A model generated the notes under the pieces. That model did no database searches. It saw only the letters and a list, made by a program, of their open reading frames with translations, and was not told where the DNA came from. From Labrys sedimenti (GTDB lineage Bacteria > Pseudomonadota > Alphaproteobacteria > Rhizobiales > Labraceae): DNA of 64,000 nucleotides. Location of the stretch: contig NZ_JAXOUF010000002.1 of assembly GCF_034424805.1 (NCBI RefSeq), positions 248,001 to 312,000 on the forward strand, given 5' to 3'. Of the stretch, positions 51,226-61,458 are shown one piece after another; the first letter of the stretch is position 1, and each line of letters starts with the position of its first letter. The position numbers were made by a program, and so were the translations under genes.

Positions 51226-53964
51226 TCAGCGCTCCAAAATCGCGGCCCGGACCCGGTCCGGTGTCGCCGGTACCCGCCGCAGTCTGATTCCGGTCGCGTC
51301 ATGCAGCGCGTTGAGGATGGCCGGTGCGGTGGGAATGAGGGCCTGCTCGCCGACACCCTTGGCGCCGAACGGGCCGACGGGCGAGGCATCCTCGATCAGG
51401 ATCGTCTCGACAGGCGGCACGTCGCCGATGGTGGGAATGAGATAGTCGTGCAGGTTCTCGCCGCGGCCGGGATGGAATTCCTCCATCAGGGCAAGGCCGA
51501 GGCCCTGGGCGACGCCGCCTTCGATCTGGCCTTCCACCAGAGTGGGATTGATGGCGCGGCCGACGTCATGCGTGGCGGTGATCTTCAGCACCTTGATGGT
51601 GCCGAGCTCGCAATCGACCTCGATCTCCGCCATATGGGCGCCGAAGCCGTAGAGCGCATAGGGGTCGCCCTGGCCATCGGCGTCGAGGGGGCTGGTGGGC
51701 GGATCGAAGGTCTGCTCGGTCGCCAGGGCGTAGCCGAGCTCATCAGCCGCCAGGTCCGCTAGTGAGAGCGTGCGCACCCTTTCGCCGTCCTCCACCGTGA
51801 GCACCGCATCGCCGAAGCGGATCGTGGCCGTCTCGCCGGCATTGGTCTGGCGCAGGATCTGCGCACGCAGGTCCCGTCCGGCGAGTTCCGCCGCCTTGCC
51901 GGTGACGAAGGTCTGGCGCGAGGCCGAGGTCTTGCCGCAATCGGGCGACAGGTCCGTATCGGCGGAGACGAGGTCGAAGGCCTCCACCGGCGCACCAAGC
52001 GCCTGCGCGCAGATCTGGGTGATCACCGTGTTGGAACCCTGGCCGATATCGACGGCGCCCTGGTGCAAGGCCAATCGCCCATCGGGCTTGAGTCCGAGCC
52101 GGATGGTGGAGGGATTGGGCAGGGAGGTGTTGCCGCAGCCATACCACATGCCGGCGACACCCACGCCTCGCCGAAGCGGGCCTGCCTGCTGCGTGCCATT
52201 GAAGGCGGCGGCCTCCTCGCGCGCGCGCCGCCAGGGATCTCGCAACGCCTCGAGGCATGTCTTGATACCGACGCCCTTGCCGAGCACCTGGCCCGTCACG
52301 GTCGGCAGTTCGTTGGTGAGGGCGTTGAGGATGCGAAATTCCAGCCTGTCGATGCCGAGCCTGTCGGCAAGCGCGTCATAGAGCTGTTCCTGCGCGATCG
52401 AGGATTGCGGCACGCCGAAGCCGCGAAAGGCGCCCGCCGGCACCAGATTTGTGTGCACGGCACGCGCGACGGCGCGGTAATGCGGGATGTAATAGGGACC
52501 GGAAGCGTGGACCGGCACCCGGTTTGCCACCGTCGGCCCCCAGGAGGAATAGGCGCCGGTGTTGAAGTCGCCGGAAAAATCCATGGCGGCGAGCTTGCCG
52601 TCCCTGGAGGCGCCGATCCGCACTTTCATCCGGGCTGGATGCCGCTTGGTGGTGGTGGCGATCGATTCGGCGCGCGAATAGACCATGCGAACCGGGCGGC
52701 TGAGCTGCCAGGCGGCGACGGCGATGAAAGGCTGGATCGACAGATCGAGCTTGGAGCCGAAGCCGCCGCCCACCGCGGTCGGGATGATGCGCACATTTTC
52801 GGGCGGGATGCCGAGCAGGCCGGCAACGTCGTCGCGATCCATATAGGGCGCCTGGGTACATGCCTGGATCTCGATGCGGTCACCCACGCGGCGGGCAAAG
52901 CCTGCCTCCGGCTCGATATAGGCGTGCTCGACGAAGCCCGTCTCGAACTCCCCCTCGACCACGGCATCGGCGGTGGCCAGGGCGGCCTCGACGTCGCCGC
53001 GCGCGACACGTCCGCGCGTGAGGATGTTCTCGGGGCGGGCAGGGTGGAGGAGTTCGGTCGAGGCGAGGGCCTCGTCCATGGCGGTAAGGGCCGCGAGCGG
53101 TGTCCAACTGACCGGGAAGGCCGAAAGGTCGAGGGCCTGAACGGCTTCCGGCTCGCCGACCACGGCGGCGACGGCCTCGCCGCGAAAACGGGTCTCGCCG
53201 CTGGCGAACACAGGTTGGTCTGCAAAGGCCGGAATGACGCCGAAGCAGTTGCGGCCGGGCACGTCCCGGGCCGTGAAGACCCTGACGATACCGGGATGCG
53301 CGGCGAGGAAGGCGTCGATGTCGCCGATCTCGAAGGCGGCACGATGATGCGGGCTGCGTATGGCGCGCAGGGCCAGGAGATCGCGCGGCGTCTCGTCGGC
53401 CCCGAAAATGTCGCGCCCTTCCACCTTGGCTGCGCCGTCGAGACGATCGATGCGCGAGCCGACCGGGCTATCAGGGCTGGAAGGGGCGATGGTTGCGGGG
53501 CCTTCAGCCACGGCCAGCACGGCGGCGATGATCTTGCGATAGCCGGTGCAGCGGCAGAGCACACCGCCGAGGGCATCGGCGACGCTGTCTTCCGTCACCT
53601 CGGTTCCACGCTGCAGCAGGGCCGTCGCGGCCGTGAGCATGGCCGGCGTACAGATGCCGCACTGAGCCGCGCCATATCGCAGGAAGGAGGCCTGCAAGGC
53701 CCGGGTGAGCGGGTTGCTGCGGGTGAGCCCTTCGATGGTGTCGACCCGGCGCCCCTCGACCTGCGCCGCGGCAACCAGGCAGGAACAGGCGGCCTCGCCG
53801 TCGAGCAGGACCGTGCAGGCCCCGCAGTCGCCGGCGTCGCAGCCGACCTTGGTACCCGTCAGCCCGAAGCCTTCGCGCAGGATTTGGCTCAAACGGGTGC
53901 CGGGCACTGCCGCGACCGTGGCGGTTTCGCCATTCAGTGTAAAGCCGGGCAGCCGCTGGTCCAT
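51226..53964 (-). CDS. Molybdenum hydroxylase, fused 2Fe-2S and molybdopterin subunits (xanthine oxidase family)
   Basis: 912 residues from ATG 53964 (MDQRLPGF); an upstream TTG at 53982 is rejected because GAGGAG precedes the ATG. N-terminal 2Fe-2S domain: CDAGDCGACTVLLDG. A second cluster domain has CGICTPAM and CRCTGY. The molybdopterin part has AVGGGFGSK, AGAFRGFGVPQ, DIGQGSNTVI and GVGE with the catalytic Glu. Such enzymes hydroxylate N-heterocycles or aldehydes with water. The FAD subunit is encoded just upstream and an enamidase-like gene lies nearby, suggesting a nicotinate-type substrate. Confidence 0.92.
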   Translation of the reverse strand: MDQRLPGFTLNGETATVAAVPGTRLSQILREGFGLTGTKVGCDAGDCGACTVLLDGEAACSCLVAAAQVEGRRVDTIEGLTRSNPLTRALQASFLRYGAAQCGICTPAMLTAATALLQRGTEVTEDSVADALGGVLCRCTGYRKIIAAVLAVAEGPATIAPSSPDSPVGSRIDRLDGAAKVEGRDIFGADETPRDLLALRAIRSPHHRAAFEIGDIDAFLAAHPGIVRVFTARDVPGRNCFGVIPAFADQPVFASGETRFRGEAVAAVVGEPEAVQALDLSAFPVSWTPLAALTAMDEALASTELLHPARPENILTRGRVARGDVEAALATADAVVEGEFETGFVEHAYIEPEAGFARRVGDRIEIQACTQAPYMDRDDVAGLLGIPPENVRIIPTAVGGGFGSKLDLSIQPFIAVAAWQLSRPVRMVYSRAESIATTTKRHPARMKVRIGASRDGKLAAMDFSGDFNTGAYSSWGPTVANRVPVHASGPYYIPHYRAVARAVHTNLVPAGAFRGFGVPQSSIAQEQLYDALADRLGIDRLEFRILNALTNELPTVTGQVLGKGVGIKTCLEALRDPWRRAREEAAAFNGTQQAGPLRRGVGVAGMWYGCGNTSLPNPSTIRLGLKPDGRLALHQGAVDIGQGSNTVITQICAQALGAPVEAFDLVSADTDLSPDCGKTSASRQTFVTGKAAELAGRDLRAQILRQTNAGETATIRFGDAVLTVEDGERVRTLSLADLAADELGYALATEQTFDPPTSPLDADGQGDPYALYGFGAHMAEIEVDCELGTIKVLKITATHDVGRAINPTLVEGQIEGGVAQGLGLALMEEFHPGRGENLHDYLIPTIGDVPPVETILIEDASPVGPFGAKGVGEQALIPTAPAILNALHDATGIRLRRVPATPDRVRAAILER

Positions 53965-54002
53965 CCGCCTCTCCTCGAGCAAGGCACCTTGGCAGAAGCG
54001 CC

Positions 54003-54079
54003 GTTTTGCTCTCTTTTTGTTTCAACGTTTCGACGCGTCTTTGCGATTCTAGGTAAGACCGCCGAATCACAAAACGCTT
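54003..54079 (-). repeat. RIME-like repeat, copy G, overlapping the end of the FAD-subunit gene
   Basis: Minus-strand orientation; it reads AGCGTTTTGTGATTCGGCGG, then GAATCGCAAAGACGCGTCGAAAC, and a degenerate GAGCAAAACGG end. Relative to the usual GCGTTTTGCGATTTG, a C-to-T change creates the TGA stop of the gene at 54067-54909. It separates the FAD-subunit gene from the fused molybdenum-subunit gene. Confidence 0.75.
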
Positions 54080-54909
54080 TGTTGCAAGGCCGCGTCGAGC
54101 GCACGGGCGATCAAGGTCCTCACGGCGTCGTGCCGATACGCAGCGCTGGCCCTGACATCGTCGATCGGCGCAAGACCGGCAAGATGTTCAGGCTGGATCA
54201 TCGCCCCGAGGCCAGGGTTCGCCTTGGCGCCGACAAGAGCCGTCTCCAGGACCGTGAGGCGCCGGGCGACTTCCGAACAGGCGCCGACGGCGATGCGCGC
54301 TTGGCGGATGATACCATCATCGTCGCAAGCAATGATGACGGCCACCATTGCAATCGAGATGACCAGATATTTGCGGGCCCCGAGCTTCAGGAAAGCCGAA
54401 CGGCCAGCCTCGATGCTGCGCGGTACCAGGATCGCGCTCACCAATTCGTCGGGGCGCCGGGCAGTTCTGCGATAGCCCGTGATGAAATCGGCCAGGGCGA
54501 GCTCGCGCGTGCCCTTTGCCGAGCGCAATTCCACGCGCGCATCGAGTGCGAGCAGAGGCGGCACGCCATCGGCCGCGGGTGAGGCATTGCACAGGTTGCC
54601 GGCTATGGTTCCCGTGTTCTGGATCTGGATGGCGCCCACTTCGCGGGCGGCCTGCTGCAGGGCATGCAAAGCCGGCGGCAACGCAGCCCTGGCGATGGCC
54701 GACCAGGTCGTACGGGCGCCGATGCGGATGATGTCGACACCGAATGCGATGCCCGACAGCCCTTCAATGGCGGACAAGTCGAGCACGGCTCCGGCGAGGG
54801 GCCGGTCTCCCAGGGCGGGGAAGATGTCGGTGCCGCCGGCGAGAATGCGCATAGGTTCGGCTGCGAGGGCCTCGCAGGCTTCGTCCACCGTTCTGGGGCG
54901 CAGATACAT
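54067..54909 (-). CDS. FAD-binding subunit of a molybdenum hydroxylase
   Basis: 280 residues from ATG 54909 (MYLRPRTVDEACEAL); a GTG two codons upstream is possible. The FAD motifs are ILAGGTDIFPAL and IQIQNTGTIAGNLCNASPAADG, with the usual medium-subunit C-terminal domain (AAYRHDAVRTLIARAL). It passes electrons from the 2Fe-2S clusters to NAD or another acceptor. Its last three codons and stop fall in a RIME-like repeat. It is the first gene of a two-gene oxidoreductase unit. Confidence 0.9.
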   Translation of the reverse strand: MYLRPRTVDEACEALAAEPMRILAGGTDIFPALGDRPLAGAVLDLSAIEGLSGIAFGVDIIRIGARTTWSAIARAALPPALHALQQAAREVGAIQIQNTGTIAGNLCNASPAADGVPPLLALDARVELRSAKGTRELALADFITGYRRTARRPDELVSAILVPRSIEAGRSAFLKLGARKYLVISIAMVAVIIACDDDGIIRQARIAVGACSEVARRLTVLETALVGAKANPGLGAMIQPEHLAGLAPIDDVRASAAYRHDAVRTLIARALDAALQQSVL

Positions 54910-54933
54910 CCCCACCTCGCGCAGTGAGAAATT

Positions 54934-54947
54934 GTTAGTGTACTAAT
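54934..54947 (-). promoter_or_regulatory. Operator-like GTTAGTGTACTAAT before the FAD-subunit gene
   Basis: TTAGTGTACTAA is a near-perfect inverted repeat about 25 bp before the start codon. A very similar site, GTTAGTCTACAAAC, occurs at 57475-57488 before the enamidase-like gene. The pattern fits GntR-FCD operators. It suggests common regulation of the two genes. Confidence 0.45.
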
Positions 54948-55026
54948 AAATTATCGAGGTCCCGGAGTCTGTCAAGTGAAGGTTGAAGGGGGCAGGTGCC
55001 GCGCGCCCGCCCGTCGATCTCTGGCC

Positions 55027-55974
55027 TTACAAACCGAGGCTTCTCCGGATAGCCGGCAATCCGGCTTGCCCGTCGAAGGTGGTGACACCCGTGAGCCAGG
55101 TTTCCAGCACGCCGGGATTGCCCTTGAGGTATTTTTCCGCCGCCGCCGGGCCATCCAGGCCGTCGCCGGTGATCATCTGCATCATCTGGTTCTCGAGTTC
55201 GACCGTGAACTTCAGGTTGGCGATGAAGCGGGCGGCATTCGGGCATTGTTCGGCCCAGCCGGCCCGCACATTGGTGTTGACGACGGCCTTGCCGTAATCC
55301 GGCCCGAATGTGTCATCACCGCCCGTAAGATAGCGGATCTTGAAGTTGACGTTCATGGGATGCGGCGCCCAGGCCAGGAAAACCATGTCGTCCTGGCGTG
55401 CGACGGCTCCTTGCAACTGGGCCAGCATGCCCTGCTCGGAGGATTCGACGACCTGGAAACCTTTCAAGCCGTTCTTGTCGGCATCGATCAGGCCTTGCAC
55501 GAGGCGATTGCCGTTGTTGCCGGGTTCGATGCCATAGATCTTGCCCTGCAGGCTGTCCCGGAAGCGGGCGATGTCGGCGAAGTCGTGCAGGCCCTTGTCA
55601 TAGGTGTATTCGGGCACGGCCAGGGTGTATTTCGCACCCGCCGGCAGGTTAGCGCCGATCGCCGCGATCGACTTGTCTTCCAGATAGGGCTTGCGATCGT
55701 TTTCCATGCTCGGCTGCCAGTCGCCGAGATAGACGTCGATATCCCTTGCCTTCATCGAGGCATAGGTGACGGGGATGGAGAGTACGGTCGTCTCGGGCCT
55801 ATAGCCCAGTCCCTTGAGGATGAGCGAGGCGATGGCGGTTGTCGAGGTGATGTCGGTCCAGCCGACATCGGAGAACCGCACCGCCCTGCAGGTTTCGGGA
55901 TCGGCCGCGTGGGCAGCTCCTGACGCGCCCACCAACAGCGCGACCATGGCGAATATCGTGCCGACATGCTTCAT
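55027..55974 (-). CDS. Choline/betaine ABC transporter substrate-binding protein (ChoX-like)
   Basis: 315 residues from MKHVGTIFAMVALLVGASGAAHA/AD (signal peptide), with GGAGGGG upstream. It follows the rhizobial ChoX sequence closely: VRFSDVGWTDITSTTAIASLIL, VLSIPVTYASMKARDIDVYLGDWQPSME, GKIYGIEPGNNGNRLV, VESSEQGMLAQ, LAWAPHPMN, YLTGGDDTFGP and TWLTGVTTFDGQAGL. The Trp/Tyr residues that box a quaternary ammonium are mostly present. No permease or ATPase gene is adjacent. It lies between a heterocycle hydroxylase and an enamidase. Confidence 0.87.
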   Translation of the reverse strand: MKHVGTIFAMVALLVGASGAAHAADPETCRAVRFSDVGWTDITSTTAIASLILKGLGYRPETTVLSIPVTYASMKARDIDVYLGDWQPSMENDRKPYLEDKSIAAIGANLPAGAKYTLAVPEYTYDKGLHDFADIARFRDSLQGKIYGIEPGNNGNRLVQGLIDADKNGLKGFQVVESSEQGMLAQLQGAVARQDDMVFLAWAPHPMNVNFKIRYLTGGDDTFGPDYGKAVVNTNVRAGWAEQCPNAARFIANLKFTVELENQMMQMITGDGLDGPAAAEKYLKGNPGVLETWLTGVTTFDGQAGLPAIRRSLGL

Positions 55975-56246
55975 TTTACCCCTCCTGGAGCCGATAAGGC
56001 TCTCTCCTGTCTTGACCCGCTGCGCGACACGGCACGCTGGGACCCCGGAACAGGGATGCAAGGGGATACAGGCATCGAGGGCGCGCGGGCCCTCAGCCAA
56101 GCACAGTACCTGCGTACCGCCTATGTGACTGGAGGCACCCTTGTTGCCGCGGAAGCGCCGCTGTTACGCTGAGGCGGACCATGTCGCTGGCGCTGCCATG
56201 GCAGTGACATGATCCGCGGTCTTCCGCCGGCGCGCGACGCGGACCC

Positions 56247-57446
56247 TCAGGGCCCGACGATCACCGGCATCTTGGTTGCAGGCGGCGTGTTGCGGCTGCG
56301 CTGGGTGCGCACCACCCCATCGATCACCGTCATGCCGATGCCGGGCAGGTCTCCGAACTCGATGCTCTCGAGCAGGTTCTTGCCTGCCGAATGCTGGGCC
56401 TTGTCCATCAGCACGAAATCGGCGGCACGGCCGACTTCGATCAATCCGCAGTCGAGCGAGCGCATGCGGGCGGTGTTGCCGGTGGCAAAGCACAGGGCGA
56501 TCTCCGCCGGCACGTCGCCGAGCGAGGACAGCATCGAGACCATGCGCAGGATGCCGAGCGGCTGCACGCCCGATCCGGCCGGAGCATCCGTGCCGAGGAT
56601 GACGCGTTCGAGCTGGTTCATCTCGCGCGCGGTGCGCAGCGTGTAAAGCGCGGCCCGTTCATTGCCGTTGTGCACCAGTTCGAGGCCGCGGCCGCAGCCC
56701 TCGCAGATGCAGCGGATCTGGTCGAGGGGCAGGGCGGTATGCCCGCCATTGATATGGCCGACGACGTCGGTATCGGCTTCCAGCACGACGTCCTTGTCGA
56801 TCAGGCCTGAGCCGGGGATCGAGGGGCCGCCGGTATGGATGGTCGATTGGATGCCGTATTTGCGGGCCCAGCTCACCATCTTGCGCGCCGTGGAGCCGTC
56901 CTTGACGCCGCCGAGACCGACCTCGCCGAGCAGCTTGACGCCGGCGGCGGCGAGTTCTCTGAAGTCGTCCTCCACCATGTCGGGTTCGATCACCGGTGCG
57001 CCGGCATGGATTTTCACGCCGCTGGGCCGGAAGGCGGAGAAGGTACGCTGGGCGTAGATCGCCATGGCCTTGAGGCCGGTGACGTCGCGCGGCCGGCCGG
57101 GCGTGTGCACTTCGCCGGCCGAGATCATGGTGGTGACGCCGCCATGGAGGTTCGATTCGATCCAGCCGAGCTGGTTCTGTCGGGGCGTCCAGTCGCCGGC
57201 GACGGGATGGACATGGCTGTCGATCAGGCCCGGCGTGACGGCTGTGCCGGAGGCGTCGATCACGCTGGTGGCACCGGAAAGATCGAGATCCTTTTCCCTG
57301 CCGATGGCGGCGATGCGGCCGCCGACCGCCACGATCGTGTCGGCATCGAGGATGGGATTGGCGATGTCGCCGCTCAAGAGCAGGCCGATATTGCGAATGA
57401 CGAGCTTGTCATTGGCCCCGCCGTTCCTAGCTTCCTCATGCGCCAT
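56247..57446 (-). CDS. Enamidase-like amidohydrolase
   Basis: 399 residues from MAHEEARNGGANDK, with GGAGGAG upstream; the longer frame is rejected. It resembles the enamidase (Ena) of Eubacterium barkeri nicotinate fermentation along its length: IRNIGLLLSGDIANPILDADT, TPGLIDSHVHPVAGDWTPRQ, LHGGVTTMISAGEVHTPGRP, GVKLLGEVGLGGVKD, STIHTGGPSIPGSGLI, VGHINGGHTALPL and ILGTDAPAGSGVQPLGILR. Metal ligands HxH and Asp (GTDAP) are present. Enamidase opens 6-oxo-tetrahydronicotinate to 2-formylglutarate. The real substrate here may differ. Confidence 0.85.
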   Translation of the reverse strand: MAHEEARNGGANDKLVIRNIGLLLSGDIANPILDADTIVAVGGRIAAIGREKDLDLSGATSVIDASGTAVTPGLIDSHVHPVAGDWTPRQNQLGWIESNLHGGVTTMISAGEVHTPGRPRDVTGLKAMAIYAQRTFSAFRPSGVKIHAGAPVIEPDMVEDDFRELAAAGVKLLGEVGLGGVKDGSTARKMVSWARKYGIQSTIHTGGPSIPGSGLIDKDVVLEADTDVVGHINGGHTALPLDQIRCICEGCGRGLELVHNGNERAALYTLRTAREMNQLERVILGTDAPAGSGVQPLGILRMVSMLSSLGDVPAEIALCFATGNTARMRSLDCGLIEVGRAADFVLMDKAQHSAGKNLLESIEFGDLPGIGMTVIDGVVRTQRSRNTPPATKMPVIVGP

Positions 57447-57474
57447 GATGCGCTCCTCCCGATGGTTTGAGATC

Positions 57475-57488
57475 GTTAGTCTACAAAC
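57475..57488 (-). promoter_or_regulatory. Operator-like GTTAGTCTACAAAC before the enamidase-like gene
   Basis: It resembles the site at 54934-54947 in sequence, orientation and distance to the start codon (about 30 bp). On the minus strand it reads TTGTAGACTAA, close to TTGTGGACTAA at 14747 before the M20 amidohydrolase. A common regulator is possible but not identified in the window. Confidence 0.4.
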
Positions 57489-57550
57489 AATTCGGGAGAG
57501 CTCAAGCTTCGAACGGCAGTTGCGTTTGCATGAGGGAGTGTAGGATGCGC

Positions 57551-57636
57551 GGAGTGTCAGCCTCCGGCTGACATTCCACATCTTGGCGGACCGCAAGCGT
57601 TTGGCTCTCAAGATATCAGCCGGAGGCTGACACTCC
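57551..57636. repeat. Paired-inverted-arm element, perfect 21-bp arms
   Basis: Arms 57551-57571 and 57616-57636 are perfect inverted repeats; each holds the mini-palindrome CAGCCTCCGGCTG. The spacer is 44 bp. It lies between the enamidase-like gene and the antiporter gene, both on the minus strand, and could end antiporter transcripts or only occupy the gap. Confidence 0.75.
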
Positions 57637-57702
57637 CAATCTCGCTGGATGCGGCTGTAGGGCCATGTCCTGCACGATCTCCAGGTGAAGGAGCAGCACC
57701 CC

Positions 57703-59547
57703 TCAGCCGGTCTCTTCCTCTTCCTTCGCCTCCTCGGCCGCGTCGATGGCTTCCTTGTTCAGGGTGACACCGACGGTGTCCGGACGCTCCAGCGGCTCGG
57801 GCTTCATCAGGCGCTTGGAATTGACCAGGTCCATGCCGGCATAGATGCCGCCCTGCTGCTGCGCCACGATGCGCCTTGCATCCCGGTCGCGCACGTCCTC
57901 GATGATCTCCTCGGCCTCGAGATTGTCGACGCCGAGGGCTTCCAGGGTCGATCGCCCGAAGGCGAGGGCGCTCTCATAGGTCTCGCGCATATGGAAGTCG
58001 ACGCCGGCGCTCAGCAGGGCCAGCACGTGCTGGCGGTCATAGGCGCGGGAATAGACCTCGGTGAGCGGAAACTCGGCCTTGACCATCTCGACGATCTTCA
58101 CCGCCGTGGCACGGTCGTCGATCGCCACGCAGATCACGCGGGCCTCGCCGGCGCCGGCCGCACGCAGCACGTCCAGCCGGCCGCCATCGCCGAAATAGAC
58201 CTTGGCGCCGAAGCGGGCGGCGACGTCGATCATCTCGACATCCTTGTCGATAATGGTCGTCTCGATGTCGGCGGTACGCAGGACCTGCGAGACGACCTGG
58301 CCGAAGCGGCCGAAGCCGATGACCAGGGCCTTGCCATGGGCGTCGGAAAAATCCTCTTCCCGGGTCAGCTCCGCCGGCGCGAAGCGGGTGAGCAGGCGCT
58401 CGGAGCCGGCCGCGATCAGCGGGCCGAACAGCATGGTGAAGGCCGCCAACGCCTTGACGAAGCCGGCCTGCTCACCCTGGAGGAAGCCATAGGACAGCCC
58501 GAGCGGGATCAGGACGAAGGCAAATTCGCCGGCCGGCGAAAGCAGGATGCCGGAGCGGATGGCGTCGAGCTTGGTGGAGCCGGTGAGGCGGAAGACGGCG
58601 GCGACCGAGACGGATTTGACCAGGATCAGGCCAAGGGCCGCGATGATCAGGGCCAGCCAGTGCTGCAGCACCAGCGCACCGTTGATATCCATGCCCACGC
58701 TCATGAAGAACAGGCCGAGCAGCAGCCCGCGGAAGGGCTCGATGTCGGCCTCGAGTTCGTGGCGGAAATTCGATTCGGCCAGCAGCACGCCGGCGAGGAA
58801 GGCGCCGAGGGCCATCGACATGCCGGCCCATTGCATCAGGAGGGCGGTGCCGAGCACCAGGAGCAGGGCAGCGGCCGTCATCACCTCGCGGGCGTCGGTG
58901 GTAGCGAGGATGCGGAACAGCGGGTTGAGCAGATAACGCCCCGCCAGCACCACCACGGCGATCGAGCCGATCATGATGCCGGTGCGGGTCCAGCCGCCGC
59001 CGTCACTGGCCGCATGGGCGGCTTCGACGGCGAAAAGCGGGATCAAGGCCAGGATCGGCACCACCGACATGTCCTGGAACAGCAGGACCGCGAAACTGCG
59101 CTGGCCATAGGGCGCCTGCAATTCGCCGCGCTCGCCCAGGACCTGCAGGGCAATGGCGGTGGCGGAGAGGGCGAGGGCAATTCCGGTGAGTGCTGCCCCC
59201 ATCACCGACAGGCCGAGTGCATGGGCGATGCCGCCGATCACCAAGGCGCAGACCACGAGCTGCAGGCCGCCGAGGCCGAAAATGTCCTTGCGCATGGCGA
59301 GCAGGCGCGAGAGCTGCAGCTCAAGCCCGATCACGAAAAGCAGGAGGACGATGCCGATCTCGCCGATATGCTGGATGGTGACGGTGTCGGTGAACAGCGC
59401 GAAACCCGATGGGCCGATGGCGAGCCCGGCGATCAGATAGCCGAGAATGGCGCCGAAGCCGATGCGCTTGAAGATGGGAACCGCGATGACGGCGGCACCC
59501 AGGAAGAGCAGAAGGCTGGGGAGAAAACTGGCGTTGGAATGTTCCAT
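57703..59547 (-). CDS. CPA2 family cation:proton antiporter with TrkA-N (RCK) domain
   Basis: A 614-residue Kef-type protein. About twelve hydrophobic segments occupy residues 1-390, with GYLIAGLAIGPSGFALF and FLAGVLLAESNFRHELEADIEPFRGLLLGLFFMSVGMDI. The TrkA-N nucleotide-binding domain begins at ALVIGFGRFGQVVSQVLRTADIETTIIDKDVEMID, and the C-terminal tail is acidic (AAEEAKEEEETG). It exchanges potassium or sodium for protons and may be gated by nucleotides or glutathione adducts. No ancillary KefF/G gene is adjacent. Confidence 0.92.
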   Translation of the reverse strand: MEHSNASFLPSLLLFLGAAVIAVPIFKRIGFGAILGYLIAGLAIGPSGFALFTDTVTIQHIGEIGIVLLLFVIGLELQLSRLLAMRKDIFGLGGLQLVVCALVIGGIAHALGLSVMGAALTGIALALSATAIALQVLGERGELQAPYGQRSFAVLLFQDMSVVPILALIPLFAVEAAHAASDGGGWTRTGIMIGSIAVVVLAGRYLLNPLFRILATTDAREVMTAAALLLVLGTALLMQWAGMSMALGAFLAGVLLAESNFRHELEADIEPFRGLLLGLFFMSVGMDINGALVLQHWLALIIAALGLILVKSVSVAAVFRLTGSTKLDAIRSGILLSPAGEFAFVLIPLGLSYGFLQGEQAGFVKALAAFTMLFGPLIAAGSERLLTRFAPAELTREEDFSDAHGKALVIGFGRFGQVVSQVLRTADIETTIIDKDVEMIDVAARFGAKVYFGDGGRLDVLRAAGAGEARVICVAIDDRATAVKIVEMVKAEFPLTEVYSRAYDRQHVLALLSAGVDFHMRETYESALAFGRSTLEALGVDNLEAEEIIEDVRDRDARRIVAQQQGGIYAGMDLVNSKRLMKPEPLERPDTVGVTLNKEAIDAAEEAKEEEETG

Positions 59548-59716
59548 GAGCCTTCATGCAATTGGAGAGCGGCGAGGTCAATTCTTTAGGGACAACCAGT
59601 GTCCGGAAAGGAATTGGAGGTGTGCAGGGACGGCAGGAAAAAAACAGAATATCTCCCAGACTTAATCTCCCCGCATGCCGGTTCAAGAGCGGCTCTCGAT
59701 CGGCTTGCTTAGGCAA

Positions 59717-59746
59717 AGAAAAAAGGCGGCGCCTTGCGGCACCGCC
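59717..59746 (-). terminator. Rho-independent terminator of groES-groEL
   Basis: On the minus strand GGCGGTGCC-GCAA-GGCGCCGCC is followed by TTTTTTCTTT, about 30 bp past the groEL stop. The 229-bp gap to the antiporter gene contains nothing else evident. Confidence 0.85.
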
Positions 59747-59776
59747 CTCTCATAATCAGCCGGTTGGCTGGACTTC

Positions 59777-61417
<1,641 letters not shown>

Positions 61418-61458
61418 GTGGGTGTCCTCAGAATGAATGGGAAAGTGGTAGCTGCCGC

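Noticed and set aside
57685..59589. 634-codon plus-strand frame opposite the CPA2 antiporter
   Set aside because: It is the exact shadow of the antiporter gene, with His/Gln/Gly/Asp-rich composition typical of antisense frames in high-GC DNA and no recognisable domain.
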